A stretch of 64,000 nt of DNA, taken from Lysinibacillus alkalisoli. Lineage in GTDB: Bacteria; Bacillota; Bacilli; Bacillales_A; Planococcaceae. Positions 47,795 through 57,416 of the stretch are shown here, one piece after another (position 1 is the stretch's first letter; each line of letters opens with the position of its first letter). Both the position numbers and the translations under genes were made by a program. The DNA is taken from assembly GCF_014643595.1 (NCBI RefSeq), contig NZ_BMJT01000004.1:124001-188000 (forward strand), written 5' to 3'. Under the pieces are notes generated by a model. It did not search any database and was not told the origin of the DNA. It worked only from the letters and a program-made list of their open reading frames with translations.

Positions 47795-48501
47795 TGTTAA
47801 AATCTCCTATTGTTGCGTTAGATTTTTCAACTCAAGAGGAAGTAATAGCATTCTTACAACCTTTTGACGAAGTATTATTCGTGAAAGTGGGCATGGAACT
47901 TTATTTACAAGAAGGCCCATCAATTATTACAGCGATCAAAGCATTAGGTCATGCTGTATTTTTAGATTTAAAATTACATGATATTCCTAATACAGTGCAA
48001 TCTGCTATGAGAGGCTTAGCTAAATTAGGAGTCGATTTAGTAAATGTTCATGCGGCAGGTGGACAAGCAATGATGGAAGCTGCAATGGCAGGCTTAATGG
48101 AAGGTACACCACATGGTCAAGAACGCCCAAAGTTAATTGCAGTGACACAACTTACCTCTACAACAGAGCAACAAATGCAACAAGAACAACAAATCCCCTT
48201 AACATTAGAAGCATCCGTAAAAAACTATGCTCAACTAGCGAAAGCTGCTGGGTTAGATGGGGTCGTATGTTCAGTGTATGAAGCGGCTATGATAGGTGAT
48301 AGTTGTGGGGAAGATTTTTTACGTGTTACCCCTGGTATCCGTTTAGCTGGTGGTGAGGCACATGATCAAAAACGTGTCGCAACGCCTGATAGCGCACGTA
48401 AAGATGGCTCGACACACATTGTAGTAGGACGAGCAATTACGCAAGCCACGCAACCTAGAGAAGCGTATCAAGCTGTGAAGAATTTATGGGAGGGTTACTA
48501 G
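47794..48501 (+). CDS. pyrF: Orotidine 5'-phosphate decarboxylase
   Basis: 235 residues. The catalytic charged network [10 protein letters not shown] (about 58-67) and the C-terminal [19 protein letters not shown] phosphate loop are intact. It decarboxylates OMP to UMP. GGAAGGAG precedes the ATG within pyrD, and pyrE begins one base after its stop. Confidence 0.97.
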
Positions 48502-48502
48502 A

Positions 48503-49135
48503 ATGACAATACAAAAAGAAATCGCACAAGTCATGTTGCGTGTGGGAGCAGTTGAATTAAATGCAACAGATTTATTCACATGGGCTTCTGGTATTAAATC
48601 ACCAATTTATTGTGATACACGATTAACAATTTCAGACCCAGCAGGGCGTAAAGAAATTGCAACGGGCTTGGCAAGTCTTATTAAAGAATATTTCCCCGCT
48701 ACTGAAGTAGTGGCTGGTACAGCAACAGCTGGTATTCCACACGCTGCCTGGGTGAGTGACCAACTTGATTTACCAATGGTTTATGTGCGTTCAAAAGCTA
48801 AAGCACATGGACGTGGTAATCAAATTGAAGGAAAGTATACAAAAGGTCAAAAAGTAGTTGTCGTTGAAGATATTGTCTCTACAGGTGGTTCATCGATTAC
48901 TGCGGTCGAGGCATTGCGTGCAGCAGGTTGTGAGGTTTTAGGTGTAGTATGTGTATACACTTATAATCTGCCTCGTGCCGAACAAGCTTTTGAAGCGGCT
49001 GATGTTGCCTATAAAAGTTTAACCAATTTTGATTATTTGGTTGAAGCGGCGATTGATATGGCAGTTATTCAGGAAAATGAAGCACCATTTTTGAAAGATT
49101 GGCATGCAAAATTGAAAGCAGGGGCATTAAAATAA
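48503..49135 (+). CDS. pyrE: Orotate phosphoribosyltransferase
   Basis: 210 residues. The PRPP motif [13 protein letters not shown] (about 112-124), [11 protein letters not shown] near the N-terminus and the [16 protein letters not shown] flexible loop identify PyrE. It converts orotate and PRPP to OMP. It ends the operon, with a terminator about 100 bp downstream. Confidence 0.97.
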   Translation: MTIQKEIAQVMLRVGAVELNATDLFTWASGIKSPIYCDTRLTISDPAGRKEIATGLASLIKEYFPATEVVAGTATAGIPHAAWVSDQLDLPMVYVRSKAKAHGRGNQIEGKYTKGQKVVVVEDIVSTGGSSITAVEALRAAGCEVLGVVCVYTYNLPRAEQAFEAADVAYKSLTNFDYLVEAAIDMAVIQENEAPFLKDWHAKLKAGALK

Positions 49136-49237
49136 AAAACACTCTTTACAAAAAATGAGTTCATGTATTAAAATGACTTAGTAATGCCAATTAAAAAATG
49201 AACCAACATTTGAAACAATAAATGAACTAATATTTTC

Positions 49238-49275
49238 GAGGGAAGTGTATAGCACTTTCCTCTTCTGTTATTTTT
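49238..49275 (+). terminator. Terminator of the pyr operon
   Basis: GAGGGAAGTG and CACTTTCCTC pair with one G-U, five-base loop, followed by TTCTGTTATTTTT. It lies 103 bp after pyrE. Confidence 0.78.
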
Positions 49276-49316
49276 ACGTTCAATTTAACGTATTAAAGTA
49301 TCAGAGTCCTAAAAAC

Positions 49317-49330
49317 AGAAAACGCTTTCA
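49317..49330 (+). promoter_or_regulatory. cre-like site upstream of oppDFBCA
   Basis: AGAAAACGCTTTCA matches the CcpA catabolite responsive element consensus (TGWNANCGNTNWCA) with one mismatch at the first base. It lies about 200 bp before the promoter of the opp operon, in the 498-bp gap after pyrE. The distance is long for CcpA control, so the function is uncertain. Confidence 0.4.
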
Positions 49331-49525
49331 CACTTTTTAAAATTATCTGAAAATAATAGATGATTTTTTTATACAATAACTTTGCATAATGATAAAAAAA
49401 GTGGATTATATACAGAGTAGTTATAATAATCATGCTAAGGCAATACTATTTGCATAAAAGTGCTTGAATTTTACAAAAACTTATAAAAATAATCGAGAAA
49501 ATATTTAGAATTTTAATAAAAAAGG

Positions 49526-49611
49526 TTTACTTTATGCAATATTTGCGTGATAATCGACTGTATGAATATAATTTCTGAAGCTTTTCTTTTGAAGTGAAAT
49601 TTCGGAATATT
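49526..49611 (+). promoter_or_regulatory. oppDFBCA promoter with CodY-like boxes
   Basis: TTTACT (49526-49531) and GATAAT (49549-49554) are 17 bp apart. Just downstream of the expected start, AAATTTCGGAATATT (49597-49611) matches the CodY box AATTTTCNGAAAATT with two mismatches, and a weaker copy begins at 49569 (four mismatches). CodY represses peptide transporter operons in Bacillus and Lactococcus when amino acids are plentiful. TTGCATA-like words occur at 49383, 49450 and, inverted, at 49532. Confidence 0.6.
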
Positions 49612-49633
49612 CATTTTTGAAGGAGGTAACGTT

Positions 49634-50644
49634 TTGAGTGGAGCAAATGAATTGCTAGAGATTAAAAATCTTAGCACAAGTTTCCGTATTAAGGATGATT
49701 TTTTCCCTGCGGTTGATGATGTTTCATTAACATTAAAGAAAAATGAAATTTTAGCAATTGTAGGTGAGTCAGGCTGTGGTAAAAGTACCTTAGCTACATC
49801 GATCGTTGGCTTACATAATCCTAATAATACGAAGGTGACAGGTGAAATTAACTATAAAGGTAAAAATCTTGTTACGATGACAGACGAACAATTCAACAAT
49901 GTCAGAGGTGCAGATATCGGATTTATTTTCCAAGATCCATTGTCTGCATTAAATCCGCTAATGAAAATTGAACAACAAATTGAGGAATCGTTGATCTATC
50001 ATACGAAATTAGCTAAAGCAGAAAGACAAGCACGCGTACTACAATTGTTAGAGCAAGTTGGTATACCCAACCCACCACGAGTAGCTCAGCAATTCCCTCA
50101 TCAATTATCTGGAGGGATGCGACAACGTGTTATGATTGCCATTGCTTTGGCATGTAAGCCACCAATCATAATTGCAGATGAACCAACGACGGCATTAGAC
50201 GTTACGATTCAAGCGCAAATTTTAGATTTATTAAAAGAGTTACAGGCAGAAACCGAATCCGGCATTATTTTGATTACCCATGACTTGGGCGTTGTGGCAG
50301 AGGTAGCTGACCGAGTAGCTGTAATGTACGCAGGGCAAGTGATTGAAGAAGCACCTGTTGTAGAATTATTCAGAAACCCTAAGCACCCTTATACACGCTC
50401 ACTATTAAATTCGATTCCACAAATGAATAGTGAAGGCGATAAATTAAATGTCATTCATGGTATTGTACCATCATTGAAAAACCTCCCACGTACGGGTTGC
50501 CGTTTTTCACCACGTATACCTTGGATTGACCGAGCAACTCATGAAGATAACCCAACATTACATGAAGTAGCACCAGACCATTTTGTACGTTGTACATGTT
50601 GGAAAACGTTTCATTTTGAAGATGAGGGAGGTAGCGTACAATGA
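49634..50644 (+). CDS. oppD: Oligopeptide ABC transporter ATP-binding protein OppD (first operon)
   Basis: 336 residues from a TTG, eight bases after GGAGGTAA. Walker [10 protein letters not shown] (44-52), signature LSGGMRQR, Walker [13 protein letters not shown] and the D-loop and H-loop are intact. The C-terminal oligopeptide domain has GCRFSPRI and VRCTCWK; one Cys of the usual motif is replaced. It powers peptide import together with OppF. It is the first gene of a D-F-B-C-A operon, the order known from Lactococcus, and overlaps oppF by four bases. Confidence 0.93.
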   Translation: MSGANELLEIKNLSTSFRIKDDFFPAVDDVSLTLKKNEILAIVGESGCGKSTLATSIVGLHNPNNTKVTGEINYKGKNLVTMTDEQFNNVRGADIGFIFQDPLSALNPLMKIEQQIEESLIYHTKLAKAERQARVLQLLEQVGIPNPPRVAQQFPHQLSGGMRQRVMIAIALACKPPIIIADEPTTALDVTIQAQILDLLKELQAETESGIILITHDLGVVAEVADRVAVMYAGQVIEEAPVVELFRNPKHPYTRSLLNSIPQMNSEGDKLNVIHGIVPSLKNLPRTGCRFSPRIPWIDRATHEDNPTLHEVAPDHFVRCTCWKTFHFEDEGGSVQ

Positions 50645-51585
50645 GTTTCATGCAAATTAAAGATTTATGTGTACACTATCCAATTCGTGGTGGTTTTTTC
50701 AACACAGTTGTTGATCAAGTTTATGCTGTTGATGGTATTACAATGGAGTTTGATAAAGGTAAAACATATGGCTTAGTTGGCGAATCAGGTTGTGGAAAGT
50801 CAACAACAGGCAAAGCAATTATTGGTTTAGAACGCATTACTTCTGGCAGTATTATTTATGAAGGCGAAGAAGTAACAAATCAACGTAGAAAGCGTAATTC
50901 AGCTTATAATCGCGATGTGCAAATGATTTTCCAAGATTCGCATTCAAGTATGAATCCTAGAAAACGTGTATCAGACATTTTAGCAGAGCCTATTCGTAAC
51001 TTTACAAATATGACACCCGATGAGGAACGTCGCAGAATTAATGAGTTGTTAGCGATTGTCGGTATGCCTGAAGACGCAAAACATAAATACCCCCATGAGT
51101 TCTCAGGTGGTCAAAGACAGCGTTTAGGTATTGCAAGAGCAGTAGCTTGTAACCCAAAACTTATTATTGCTGATGAGCCAGTATCAGCTCTCGACTTATC
51201 TGTACAAGCACAAGTGTTAAACTTTATGCAAGATATTCAAGATGAATACGGCTTAAGTTACTTATTTATTTCCCATGATTTGGGTGTTGTTAAACATATG
51301 TGTGATGATATAGCCATTATGTATCGTGGACGTTTTGTAGAGCGCGGTACGAGTAAAGAAATATATGCAGACCCAAGACATATTTACACACATCGTTTAT
51401 TATCAGCAATTCCTAATATTGAACCTGAAACACGCTTAGAACGTAAAGTAGAGCGTTTACAAGTTGAAAAAGACTACAAAGATAAGCAACATAATTACTA
51501 TGATGAGAATGGTAAAGTGCATCCTTTGCAACCAATTACAGATACGCATTTTGTTGCTATGTTGAATGCAGAAGGGGGCAACTAA
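50641..51585 (+). CDS. oppF: Oligopeptide ABC transporter ATP-binding protein OppF (first operon)
   Basis: 314 residues from the ATG at 50641, nine bases after GGGAGG. Walker [11 protein letters not shown] (47-56), signature [14 protein letters not shown], Walker B LIIADEPVSALD and a C-terminal extension are present. It pairs with OppD as the second ATPase. The start overlaps the oppD stop (ATGA) and the next gene begins one base after its stop, so this is tight operon packing. Confidence 0.93.
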   Translation: MSFMQIKDLCVHYPIRGGFFNTVVDQVYAVDGITMEFDKGKTYGLVGESGCGKSTTGKAIIGLERITSGSIIYEGEEVTNQRRKRNSAYNRDVQMIFQDSHSSMNPRKRVSDILAEPIRNFTNMTPDEERRRINELLAIVGMPEDAKHKYPHEFSGGQRQRLGIARAVACNPKLIIADEPVSALDLSVQAQVLNFMQDIQDEYGLSYLFISHDLGVVKHMCDDIAIMYRGRFVERGTSKEIYADPRHIYTHRLLSAIPNIEPETRLERKVERLQVEKDYKDKQHNYYDENGKVHPLQPITDTHFVAMLNAEGGN

Positions 51586-51586
51586 T

Positions 51587-52549
51587 ATGTGGAAAACAAT
51601 ATTACGTCGTTTCTTAGTTATGATACCTCAGCTTTTCATCTTAAGTTTAATTGTATTCATTATGGCAAAGCAGATGCCAGGTGATCCATTTACAGGGTTA
51701 ATCACACCAGAAACAGATGCTAACCGTATTGCTGAGCTACGTGAAGAGGCAGGGCTAAACGACCCTATAGTAGTGCAATATTACAATTGGATATCAGGTG
51801 TAGTGCAAGGAGATTTAGGTAAGAGTTATACGTATAAACGCAGCGTTTCTTCTATTATAGGTGAACGCGCATATAATACATTCTTGTTATCTTTATTAAG
51901 TGCAATCTTAGTGTATTTAATTGCTATTCCTTTAGGTGTATTAGCAGGACGCTATCAAAATTCATTTTTAGATAAATCAATTGTACTTTATAGTTTTCTT
52001 AGTTATGCAATACCAACATTTGTATTGTCATTAATCTTCTTATTCCTATTTGGCTATCAGTTTGAGTGGTTCCCAACAAGTGGTACAGTGGATGTTAGTT
52101 TAGAGCCAGGAACGATGGATTATTATTGGAGTAAGTTTTATCATATTTTATTACCATCTATAACATTCGCTTTATTAGGTACAACAAGTATTATTCAATA
52201 TTTACGTACTGAAATTATTGATGCGAGTGGGCAAGACTATGTAAAAACGGCACGCAGTAAAGGTATTCCAATGCGTAAAGTTTACTCACGTCATATTTTC
52301 CGAAATTCATTATTACCAATCGCTGCATTCTTTGGATTTACCATTACAGGTTTATTAGGTGGTTCAATCTTTATTGAAACTGTATTTGGCTATCCAGGAA
52401 TGGGTCAATTATTCGTACAATCTATTCAAAGTCGTGACTACAGTGTTATTACAGCACTTGTTATGTTATTTGGTTTCCTAACATTATTAGGAAGTTTGTT
52501 ATCGGATATTATTATGAGTATTGTTGACCCACGTATACGTATCGATTAA
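51587..52549 (+). CDS. oppB: Oligopeptide ABC transporter permease OppB (first operon)
   Basis: 320 residues from the ATG at 51587 (AGAAGGGGG upstream). Six transmembrane segments, the first near residues 9-29. The binding-protein-dependent transport EAA loop is seen in DYVKTARSKGIPMRKVYSRH. The PGDPF element after TM1 and the C-terminal FGYPGMGQLF and DPRIRI ends are typical of OppB/DppB. It forms half of the membrane channel. It starts one base after the oppF stop. Confidence 0.93.
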   Translation: MWKTILRRFLVMIPQLFILSLIVFIMAKQMPGDPFTGLITPETDANRIAELREEAGLNDPIVVQYYNWISGVVQGDLGKSYTYKRSVSSIIGERAYNTFLLSLLSAILVYLIAIPLGVLAGRYQNSFLDKSIVLYSFLSYAIPTFVLSLIFLFLFGYQFEWFPTSGTVDVSLEPGTMDYYWSKFYHILLPSITFALLGTTSIIQYLRTEIIDASGQDYVKTARSKGIPMRKVYSRHIFRNSLLPIAAFFGFTITGLLGGSIFIETVFGYPGMGQLFVQSIQSRDYSVITALVMLFGFLTLLGSLLSDIIMSIVDPRIRID

Positions 52550-52573
52550 TGAATTGAGGAGAGGTGAATAAAG

Positions 52574-53479
52574 ATGGAACAACAAGTTGAACAAACTGTA
52601 GTGGCAGAAAGTACACCACCTACAGGTTTTAAAGTTATATTACGAGAATTCAAGAAAGATAAGTTAGCAATGTTTTCTTTCGTGTTTATCACATTGTTAA
52701 TTGTTGGTGTAATGATTACAGCCTTTTTCTTTGTCGATCAAGAAGCGGCAATGAAAATTAACTTATTAGAGCGTTATACAGAACCAGGAACAGCCGGTTA
52801 TATTTTAGGGGCTGATGAAGCAGGTAGAGACATTTTAGTGCAATTAATTATTGGTGCTAAAAACTCATTATTAATTGCTATTTCTGTAACGGTTATCTCA
52901 GCAATTGTAGGGATTAGTTTAGGTATTGTAACAGGTTACTATGGTGGCTTTGTTGATAGTTTATTTATGCGTATTATTGACTTCTTTATGACAATTCCTA
53001 CGCTGATGTTCATTATTGTTTTTGTTACTATGATTCCAAAATATACTACGATTCATTTAATCTTAATTATTAGTATATTTGCTTGGGTAGGTACAGCACG
53101 ATTAGTGCGTAGTAAAGCATTATCAGAGTCGCGTCGTGACTATGTTAATGCATCTAAAACAATGGGTACAAGCGACTTTGCTATTATGTTTAAAGGGATC
53201 TTGCCAAACTTAAGTTCCATTATCATCGTGGATTTAACCTTGAGTTTTGCGGGTAATGTGGGGATAGAGACAGGCCTTTCTTTCTTAGGGTTTGGTCTAC
53301 CACCTTCAGAGCCTAGTTTAGGTACTTTAGTGAGTTATGCTACAAACCCAATTGTATTAGCCGAGAAATGGTGGGTATGGTTACCCGCATCATTATTCAT
53401 TTTATTAATGATGCTTGGTATAAATTATGTTGGTCAAGCACTTCGCCGTGCGGCTGACGCAAAACAAAGATTAGGGTAA
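52574..53479 (+). CDS. oppC: Oligopeptide ABC transporter permease OppC (first operon)
   Basis: 301 residues with six transmembrane segments (first near 35-54). GADEAGRDILVQLIIGAKNS (about 75-94) and the EAA loop SRRDYVNASKTMGTSDFAI, then ETGLSFLGFGLPPSEPSLG, are the OppC/DppC signatures. It is the partner permease of OppB. GAGGAGAGG precedes the ATG. oppA follows after 17 bp. Confidence 0.93.
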   Translation: MEQQVEQTVVAESTPPTGFKVILREFKKDKLAMFSFVFITLLIVGVMITAFFFVDQEAAMKINLLERYTEPGTAGYILGADEAGRDILVQLIIGAKNSLLIAISVTVISAIVGISLGIVTGYYGGFVDSLFMRIIDFFMTIPTLMFIIVFVTMIPKYTTIHLILIISIFAWVGTARLVRSKALSESRRDYVNASKTMGTSDFAIMFKGILPNLSSIIIVDLTLSFAGNVGIETGLSFLGFGLPPSEPSLGTLVSYATNPIVLAEKWWVWLPASLFILLMMLGINYVGQALRRAADAKQRLG

Positions 53480-53496
53480 ACAAAGGAGGAAAAGTA

Positions 53497-55296
53497 ATGA
53501 AGAAAAAAAGTTTAGCACTATTAACACTTTTACTTGCAGCATTATTTGCTCTTGCAGCATGTAGTGGTGACAAAGAAAAAGAGACAGATAAGGGCGATGG
53601 TAAAGATTCAGAAAAAGAGCAATCTACAGCTGAATTAGCACTTGAAGTAAACAATGAAGGTGAAGCTATTAAAGGTGGTACGTTACAAGTAGGTTTAGTT
53701 AATGATACACCATTCCAAGGGATTTTCTCATGGGAGTTATATGAAGATGGATATGATGCAGACATCATGGAATATATGACAAATAGCCTATTTGAAACAG
53801 ATGGCGATTTTATGGCAACAGATGAGGGAATTGCCTCTCTTGAGGTTGATGCAGATAACAATAAGGCAACAATCAAAATCCGTGAGGGCGTAAAGTGGTC
53901 TGATGGTGAGCCGTTAAAAATAGAAGATGTAATCTATCCATATGAAATTATTGGTCATAAAGATTATACAGGTGTACGTTATGATGATGACTTCCGTAAC
54001 ATTGTAGGTGCTGAAGAGTACCATGATGGTAAAGCAGAAACAATTTCAGGTCTTAAAAAAATAGACGAGCAAACATTAGAAGTATCATTCAAAAAAGTAT
54101 CACCAGCAGTATTTAGTGTAGGTGATGGTTTATGGGGCTATGCAGCACCAAAACATCAATTAGAAGAGATTCCTGTGAAAGATTTATTAGCATCAGATGC
54201 TGTGCGTAAAAATCCTGTAACATTAGGAGCATTCAAATTAGATAAGATTACACCAGGTGAATCTGTACAATTCGTTAAAAACGAACATTATTGGAAAGGT
54301 GAGCCTAAATTAGATAAAGTCATTGTTACGATTGTACCTTCTTCATCAGCTGCAACAGCAATGAAGTCTGGTAAGTATGACATTATTAAAAAATATCCAA
54401 CAACACAGTATGATGGTATTAAAGATCTTAAAAATATTGATATTGTAGGTCGTCCAGAGCTTTCATATTCTTATTTAGCATTTAAATTAGGTAAATATGA
54501 TAATGAAGCAAAAGAAAATGTTATGGACCCTAATGCAAAAATGAATGATAAAAAATTACGTCAAGCTTTAACTTATGCTATTGATATTGAATCAGTATCA
54601 TCAAAATTCTATCAAGATTTACGTGAGCGTGGTAACTCATTAATTCCACCAGTATTTGCATCATTCTATGATGAGTCTTTAGAAGGCTATAAATATGATC
54701 CAGAAAAAGCTAATCAATTACTAGATGAAGCAGGTTATAAAGATACAGACGGTGATGGCATCCGTGAAGACAAAGATGGTAAAAAATTCTCTATCAAATT
54801 AGCTTCTATGGCTGGTTCTGATACAGATGAAGCAATTGTTGAATTCTATCGTCAAAACTGGAAAGATGTAGGTATTGATGTAGAGTTAACAACAGGACGT
54901 TTAATTGAATTCAACAGTTTCTACGATAAAGTACAAGCTGATGATCCTGAAATCGACATGTTTATGGCTGCTTGGGGTACAGGTACTAACCCATCGCCAA
55001 ATGGTTTATTTGGTAAAGGTGCACAATTTAACTTTGCACGTTTTGTATCAGATGACTTAACAGCATTATTAAATGATATTGATTCGGATAAAGCAATGGA
55101 TGCAGATTACCGTGCAGAAGCATTCAAAAAATGGCAAGAGTACATGAATGATGAAGCATTCTTAGTGCCAACTTACTTCCGTACAGAAATTTTCCCAATC
55201 AACAAACGAGTGAAAAATTATACGATTGATTATGTTTCAGGTTCAGATACTAACTTACATGAAATTGAGTTAACAGCTGAATCACCAATGAAATAA
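53497..55296 (+). CDS. oppA: Oligopeptide-binding lipoprotein OppA (first operon, lactococcal type)
   Basis: 599 residues. The signal peptide ends in lipobox LAAC with lipid-modified C22, followed by a Lys/Asp/Glu-rich linker. The SBP_bac_5 fold covers ~55-595, with IREGVKWSDGEPLKIEDV, LRQALTYAIDIESV, RGNSLIPPVFASFYD and a DxDxDG loop (TDGDGIRED). At ~600 residues it is longer than B. subtilis OppA (~545) and matches lactococcal OppA in length, in the IVGAEEYHDGKAETISGL type motif and in its place at the end of D-F-B-C-A. It captures extracellular peptides for OppBCDF. AAAGGAGG precedes the ATG, and a strong terminator follows. Confidence 0.93.
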   Translation: MKKKSLALLTLLLAALFALAACSGDKEKETDKGDGKDSEKEQSTAELALEVNNEGEAIKGGTLQVGLVNDTPFQGIFSWELYEDGYDADIMEYMTNSLFETDGDFMATDEGIASLEVDADNNKATIKIREGVKWSDGEPLKIEDVIYPYEIIGHKDYTGVRYDDDFRNIVGAEEYHDGKAETISGLKKIDEQTLEVSFKKVSPAVFSVGDGLWGYAAPKHQLEEIPVKDLLASDAVRKNPVTLGAFKLDKITPGESVQFVKNEHYWKGEPKLDKVIVTIVPSSSAATAMKSGKYDIIKKYPTTQYDGIKDLKNIDIVGRPELSYSYLAFKLGKYDNEAKENVMDPNAKMNDKKLRQALTYAIDIESVSSKFYQDLRERGNSLIPPVFASFYDESLEGYKYDPEKANQLLDEAGYKDTDGDGIREDKDGKKFSIKLASMAGSDTDEAIVEFYRQNWKDVGIDVELTTGRLIEFNSFYDKVQADDPEIDMFMAAWGTGTNPSPNGLFGKGAQFNFARFVSDDLTALLNDIDSDKAMDADYRAEAFKKWQEYMNDEAFLVPTYFRTEIFPINKRVKNYTIDYVSGSDTNLHEIELTAESPMK

Positions 55297-55304
55297 TAGA
55301 CAAT

Positions 55305-55343
55305 AAGCGCCTTGGCTATATTTATAGTCAAGGCGCTTTTTTG
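55305..55343 (+). terminator. Terminator of the oppDFBCA operon
   Basis: AAGCGCCTTGGCTATA and TATAGTCAAGGCGCTT form a nearly perfect stem, followed by a T run. Confidence 0.95.
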
Positions 55344-55659
55344 TTACTTTAGCATAATAAAGTATGTGATCTAATATAATATTTTTTTATGAAAAAAATG
55401 TTAATCAAACGCTTACATCTGTTCTTCCTTATAAAACTAATATAAAAATTTTTTTCTCTTTATTTACAAAAATATAGTACATAGGTTAACACATATCATT
55501 TCAGGTGTTTAATAACTATTTGTTATTTTGAAATGTTTAAAGATTATTAAAACAATAAAAAGACTAAGGATAAAGAGTTCTGCGACTTTAAATCTATTCA
55601 GATAAATGATGCGGTAAACACAAAAAAAACGTATAAAGCAGAAAAAAGTAAAATATCTA

Positions 55660-55713
55660 TTTTTAAATAGTGATTTATTTGGTATAGTAATACTAAGCTT
55701 TCAGAAAGCTTAG
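55660..55713 (+). promoter_or_regulatory. oppABCDF promoter with a start-site palindrome
   Basis: An extended -10, TGG-TATAGT (55680-55688), has only a weak -35 (TTTTTA, 55660). From the expected start, CTAAGCTTTC-a-GAAAGCTTAG (55693-55713) is a perfect ten-base inverted repeat. Its core TTTCAGAAA matches the centre of the CodY box, though the outer bases differ (four mismatches). It may be an operator or a 5' mRNA hairpin. The rest of the 443-bp gap (55345-55659) is very AT-rich with no gene that I can see. Confidence 0.55.
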
Positions 55714-55739
55714 AAAATTTCGCAAGGGGGATCTATCAT

Positions 55740-57398
55740 ATGAAAAACAAAAAGTTTTTCTTGCTGGCATTAATAGCGGCTCTTTCGTTAGTGTTAGCGG
55801 CATGTGGCTTTGGCGGCGACAGCAAATCAGGCGACGATAATAAGTCGACTGATGACAGCAAAACAGACGATAGTGGTTCTAGTAAAAAAGAATTGAAGTT
55901 AGTTGTAGCATCAGAACCACCATCACTACATCCACAATTAGCAACAGATACAACATCAGGAGCAGTATTAAACGAGGTATTTGAAGGTTTAACACGTTTA
56001 GACTCAGATACAGTGCCACAGCCTGGTATGGCGGAAGAATGGGAAGAAAGTGAAGATGGTCTAACCTATACATTCCATTTGCGTGATGCTAAGTGGTCTA
56101 ACGGTGACCCTGTAGTAGCAGAAGACTTTATTTATGCTTGGACATGGGGATTAGACCCAGAGAACATGTCAGAGTATGCTTCCATTTTATATCCAATTAA
56201 GGGGGCGCAAGCTTTTAATGAAGGTAAAGGTTCAGTAGAAGACTTAGGTTTAAAAGCAGAAGATGACAAAACATTAGTCGTAACATTAGAAAACCCAACA
56301 CCTTATTTCTTACAATTAACAGCATTTAAAACAATGGCTCCATTAAACCAAAAAGCAGTAGAAGCTAATGAAGATTGGTATACAGATGCTGGTGATGACT
56401 ATGTGACGAATGGTCCATTTAAATTAGCTTCTTGGAAACATAATGATTCAATCGTTTTAGAGAAAAATGAAGATTACTGGGACGCAGCTAATGTAGACCT
56501 TGAGAAAGTATCAATTGGTATGGTAGAGGAAGAATCTACAGCTGTAACCCAATTTAAAAAAGGTGAGATTGATTTCTTAGGTTCACCATTCCAAACAGTA
56601 GCGTTAGATTCTATTGATTCATTCAAATCTGAAGACAAATTGAATATTAGTGACCAAGCGGGTGTATATTGGTATAAATTAAACACAACAGATGAAGTAA
56701 TGAAAAACAAAAATATTCGTAAAGCGTTAACTTTAGCAATTAACCGTCAAGAATTAATTAATAGTGTAACAAAAGGTGAACAAAAACCGGCTTTAGGTAT
56801 GGTACCAGTGGCGATTGAAGGTTTTGAAGAAGACCGCGGTTACTATAAAGATAACGATATTGAAGAAGCAAAAAAAGCATTAGAGGCTGGCTTAAAAGAG
56901 CTAGGTATTGCTAAGGCAGAAGATTTAGAAATTAAAATTTCAATGAATACAAGTGAGGCTCATGCAGCAATTGCGCAATTTATTCAAGAAGGTTGGAATA
57001 AAGAGCTAGGTATTAAAACAACTTTAGATAACTCAGAATGGCAAGTATATTTAGAAAAATTAAATATGTTGGATTATCAAGTCGGACGTATGGGCTGGAT
57101 TGCTGACTACAATGATGCTTATTCATTCTTAGAGATGTATACAACTGCAGATAACGGTAACAATGACACAGGTTGGGAGAATCCAGAGTATAAATCTTTA
57201 ATGGAACAATCGATTAAAGAATTAGACGCTAACAAACGCTTAGATTTATTAAAACAAGCGGAAGCAATCGGTATGGAAGAGTTCCCAGTAGCGCCTATTT
57301 ACTACTACACAAATCTTTATGTAGTAGGTGACCATGTTAAAAATATGGCACCTGATGTATTAGGTAACTTCCAACTGAAAAATGTTAAGTTGGATTAA
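55740..57398 (+). CDS. oppA: Oligopeptide-binding lipoprotein OppA (second operon, Bacillus type)
   Basis: 552 residues. Lipobox LAAC with C22, then a low-complexity Asp/Ser/Lys linker (about 25-50). The SBP_bac_5 fold follows, with VASEPPSLHPQLATDTTSG, VFEGLTRLD, DPVVAEDFIYAWTWGLDPEN split across the first lobe, and NIRKALTLAINRQELI. Length and motifs are those of B. subtilis OppA/DppE-type peptide-binding proteins. It captures peptides for the downstream OppBCDF. AAGGGGG precedes the ATG. A terminator separates it from oppB, which should give it a higher transcript level. Confidence 0.94.
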   Translation: MKNKKFFLLALIAALSLVLAACGFGGDSKSGDDNKSTDDSKTDDSGSSKKELKLVVASEPPSLHPQLATDTTSGAVLNEVFEGLTRLDSDTVPQPGMAEEWEESEDGLTYTFHLRDAKWSNGDPVVAEDFIYAWTWGLDPENMSEYASILYPIKGAQAFNEGKGSVEDLGLKAEDDKTLVVTLENPTPYFLQLTAFKTMAPLNQKAVEANEDWYTDAGDDYVTNGPFKLASWKHNDSIVLEKNEDYWDAANVDLEKVSIGMVEEESTAVTQFKKGEIDFLGSPFQTVALDSIDSFKSEDKLNISDQAGVYWYKLNTTDEVMKNKNIRKALTLAINRQELINSVTKGEQKPALGMVPVAIEGFEEDRGYYKDNDIEEAKKALEAGLKELGIAKAEDLEIKISMNTSEAHAAIAQFIQEGWNKELGIKTTLDNSEWQVYLEKLNMLDYQVGRMGWIADYNDAYSFLEMYTTADNGNNDTGWENPEYKSLMEQSIKELDANKRLDLLKQAEAIGMEEFPVAPIYYYTNLYVVGDHVKNMAPDVLGNFQLKNVKLD

Positions 57399-57416
57399 CT
57401 AATCTCAACAACCAAT

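Noticed and set aside
53397-53876. A reverse-strand open frame spanning the end of oppC and the start of oppA
   Set aside because: It crosses two well-supported genes and encodes no known motif; it arises from Ser-rich antisense of the lipoprotein linker.
55404-55420. A second cre-like site (TCAAACGCTTACA) upstream of the second opp operon
   Set aside because: Only one half matches the consensus, with three mismatches in the other half, and it is almost 300 bp from the promoter.
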